From Chiridota heheva (taxonomy: Eukaryota > Echinodermata > Holothuroidea > Apodida > Chiridotidae), in contig JAIGNY010002177.1 in the NCBI GenBank assembly GCA_020152595.1, forward strand, positions 660,001-724,000: a stretch of DNA of 64,000 bases. The letters are read 5' to 3'. The notes beneath the pieces were generated by a model. The model worked only from the letters and a program-made list of their open reading frames with translations, was not told the origin of the DNA and ran no database searches. The translations under genes and the position numbers were made by a program. This document shows, piece by piece, positions 61,132 through 64,000 of this stretch (position 1 is the stretch's first letter; every line of letters starts with the position of its first letter).

Positions 61132-61352
61132 GTTCTTCCTTTGAGGTAATGTGTATTTCTATGGTCCATTGAGATAACATGTATTTTCTTGGGTACTTTG
61201 GGTGCTCGGGGTTTAATCAACATTGGGCAGTGGGCACTCTGAATGCTTGGGGCTGAATCATCATTGGGCGCACTGGGTGCTTGGGATCTAATCATCATGT
61301 TCGCACTGGGTTCTTGGGGTTTAATCCTCATGTTTGCATTGGGTGCTTGGAA
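61132..61352. repeat. ~32-38-bp minisatellite, right block
   Basis: Resumes the units of 60173-60610 directly after the LINE fragment (GTGTATTTCTATGGTCCATT, GGGGTTTAATC). This shows that the LINE fragment lies within one array. Confidence 0.8.
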
Positions 61353-61733
61353 AATATGTGTATCTATATGTTATCTATTAAATTAAAGTGGGTGTGATTT
61401 TTCGCATACACAAATTATCATAGGCCTACATTTGAAGGGCACTTGTTAACACGTAATGGTAAGGAGTCGGTTTTTGCATAACAATATACTTTCGTGCAAA
61501 ATGATTAACCTGAGATTACAGCTTAAACAGGCGGTCTCGTCTTAAAACAAGTCGCGATGACGTCAGTAAGCACAGCGGCAGTTCTTACACACGTTATCAA
61601 AACTCGACTCGGGCCTATCCTATTACAGTCGTTCAGAGGAGCATTTATTAGGTAAGGTAGGCCTGCATGCGTACGTTTTATCGGGAACATTTATATAATA
61701 AACACACTTTATATGACACACTTTCCTAATCAC
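61353..61733. other. Unique flank of the 18-bp array
   Basis: No repeat recognised. A CRE palindrome TGACGTCA is at 61558-61565. The minus-strand hexapeptide frame ends here, with a stop at 61623-61625. Confidence 0.4.
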
Positions 61734-63986
61734 CACACGAGGACTAATTACCACACGAGGACTAATTACCACACGAGGACTAATTACCACACGAGGACTA
61801 ATCATCACACGAGGACTAATCATCACACGATGACTAATCATTACACGATGACTAATCATCACACGGTGACCAATCACCACACGGTGACCAATCACCAAAC
61901 GATGACCAATCACAACACGATGACCAATCACCACGCGATGACTAATCACCACACGATGACTAATCACCACACGATGACTTATCACCACACGAGGACTAAT
62001 TACCACAAGAGGACTAATCACCACACGAGGACGAATCACCACACGAGGACCAATCATCAGACGAGGACCAATCATCACACGAGGATTAATAATCGCACGA
62101 GGACTAATCATCACACGATGACTAATCACCACACGAGGATTAATCAGAACACGATGACCAATCACCACACAATGATAAATCACAACATGATGACCACTCA
62201 CCACAAGATGACCAATCAGCACACGATGACCAATCAGCACACGAGGACCAATCACCACACGATGACTAATCACCACACGAGGACTAATCACCACACGAGG
62301 ACTAATCACCACACGAGGACTAATCACCACATGATGACCAATCTTCACATGATGACCAATCACCACATGATGACCAATCACCACATGATGACCAATCACC
62401 ACATGATGACCAATCACCACATGATGACCAATCACCACATGATGACCAATCGCCACATGATGACCAATCGCCACATGATGACCAATCGCCACATGATGAC
62501 CAATCGCCACATGATGACCAATCGCCACATGATGACCAATTGCCACATGATGACCCATCGTCACATGATGACCAATCATCACATGATGACCAATCATCAC
62601 ATGAGGACCAATCATCACATGATGACCAATCATCACATGAAGACCAATCATCACATGACGACCAATCATCACATGATGACCAATCATTACATGATGACCA
62701 AGCATCACATAAGGACCAATCATCACATGATGACCAATCATCACCTGATGACCAATCATCACATGATGACCAATCATCACATGATGACCAATCATCACAG
62801 AATGACCAATCACCACACGATGACCAATCACCACACGATGACCAATCACCACACGATGACCAATCACCACACGATGACCAAACATCACATGATGACCAAT
62901 CACCACACGATGACTAATCACCACACGATGACCAATCACCAAACGATGACCAATCACTACACGATGACCAATCACCACACGATAAGTAATCATCACACGA
63001 GGACTAATCACCACACGATGACTAATCACCACACGAGGATTAATTATAACACGATGACCAATCACCACACGATGACCAATCACAACATGATGACCACTCA
63101 CCACACGATGACCAATTACCACACGATGACCAATCAGCACACGAGGACCAATCACCACACGATGACTAATCACCACACGAGGACTAATCACCACACAAGG
63201 ACCAATCACCACACTAGGACTAATCACCACACGAGGACTAAACGTCACACGAGGACTAATCATCACACCATGACCAATCATTACATGATGACCAAGCATC
63301 ACATGAGGATCAATCATCACATGATGACCAATCATCACCTGATGACCAATCATCACATAATGACCAATCATCACATGATGACCAATCATCACACGAGGAC
63401 CAATCACCACACGATGACTAATCACCACACGAGGACTAATCACCACACGATGACCAATCAGCACACGAGGACCAATCACCACACGGTGACTAATCACCAC
63501 ACGAGGACTAATCACCACACAAGGACTAATCACCACACTAGGACTAATCACCACACGAGGACTAAACGTCACACGAGGACTAATCATCACACCATGACCA
63601 ATCATCACATGATGACCAAGCATCATATGAGGATCAATCATCACATGATGACCAATCATCACCTGATGACCAATCATCACATGATGACCAATCATCACAT
63701 GATGACCAATCATCACAGAATGACCAATTATCACATGATGACCAATCATCACATGATGACCAATCATCACAGAATGACCAATCACCACACGATGACCAAT
63801 CACCACACGATGACCAATCACCACATGATGACCAAACACCACATGATAAACAATCACCACACGATGACTAATCACCACACGCTGACCAATCACCAAACGA
63901 TGACCAATCACTACACGATGACCAATCACCACACGATAAGTAATCATCACACGAGGACTAATCACCACACGAGGACTAATCACCAC
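61623..63986 (-). other. Uninterrupted hexapeptide frame across the 18-bp array (possible protein, unproven)
   Basis: The minus strand stays open for at least 787 codons, starting beyond or near the window end. It encodes repeats of the form VVIGHR, MIGHHV and VVISPR, then a 34-residue unique tail with several cysteines (RKVCHIKCVYYINV...). The pattern I-G-x-x-V-x every six residues matches the known left-handed beta-helix hexapeptide rule ([LIV]-[GAED]-x2-[STAV]-x). Against a real gene: an 18-bp unit keeps every frame in phase, the codons used here are not one substitution from a stop, and no signal peptide or introns are visible. I treat it as a repeat product unless transcripts appear. Confidence 0.2.
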
Positions 63987-64000
63987 ACGAGGATTAATCA
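61734..64000. repeat. 18-bp minisatellite array (about 126 units), runs off the window
   Basis: Units follow ATCACCACACGATGACCA with variants (CACATGATGACC, CACACGAGGACT). Blocks are copied at larger scale. The AAACGATGACCAATCACTAC variant recurs exactly 954 bp apart (62941 and 63895, 53 units), and ACACTAGGAC recurs 324 bp apart (63211 and 63535, 18 units). All spacings are multiples of 18, so unequal exchange has kept phase. Confidence 0.95.

Noticed and set aside
62540..62917. Plus-strand 125-residue S-H-D-D-Q repeat frame.
   Set aside because: It is the opposite-strand shadow of the 18-bp array and is broken wherever a unit has GACTAATCA. The minus frame is the longer one.

Overview
The window looks like gene-poor, repeat-dominated DNA from a eukaryotic nuclear genome. 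A marine invertebrate, possibly an echinoderm or another deuterostome, seems likeliest. The reasons are the mostly AT-rich composition, tRNA-derived SINEs, decayed non-LTR retrotransposon pieces, fold-back (MITE-like) elements, a THAP-type zinc-finger exon and very long di- and trinucleotide microsatellites. I see no bacterial gene organisation and no intact host protein-coding gene. The species assignment is an inference from repeat style only.

Layout. 1-17710: a satellite array of about 45 monomers of roughly 380-407 bp. Each monomer holds two related half-monomers, and each half carries an inverted repeat built on a CCGCACGG core. Blocks of many monomers recur as higher-order repeats, and the last ~700 bp decays at the array edge. 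17711-23150: AT-rich intergenic DNA with one dispersed-repeat copy and a possible promoter/5' exon near 22.7 kb. 23150-24925: a dead non-LTR retrotransposon (end of an APE endonuclease plus reverse transcriptase). 25-28.4 kb: transposon debris, a strong hairpin and a ~152-bp tandem repeat. 28.4-29.5 kb: a fold-back element disrupted by two SINE copies in opposite orientation. 29.5-34.7 kb: a giant inverted repeat whose two ~2.2-kb arms each carry a degenerate THAP zinc-finger exon pointing outward from a minisatellite-filled centre. 34.8-43 kb: more repeats and hairpins. 43.4-44.57 kb: a ~1.16-kb (ATC)n/(ATT)n microsatellite. 44.6-55.7 kb: intergenic DNA with four more fold-back elements, a tRNA-derived SINE of a second family and a 156-bp tandem duplication. 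55.7-56.7 kb: a 290-bp (AT)n tract, then a full-length SINE with a clear target duplication, then (GT)n. 58.1 kb: a small hAT-like MITE with an 8-bp target duplication. 60.2-61.35 kb: a GC-richer minisatellite split by a dead LINE 3' fragment. 61.73 kb to the window end: an array of 18-bp repeats whose minus strand is one uninterrupted reading frame of hexapeptides.

What works together. The parts are mobile and tandem repeats rather than a pathway. The recurring theme is inverted-repeat architecture at every scale: satellite hairpins, MITE hairpins, ~550-850-bp fold-backs and the 5-kb palindrome. The most interesting objects are the THAP-bearing palindrome, the double-hairpin satellite with higher-order structure, the fold-back family that carries CRE-like sites and receives SINEs, and the 18-bp array that encodes a left-handed-beta-helix-like hexapeptide pattern.
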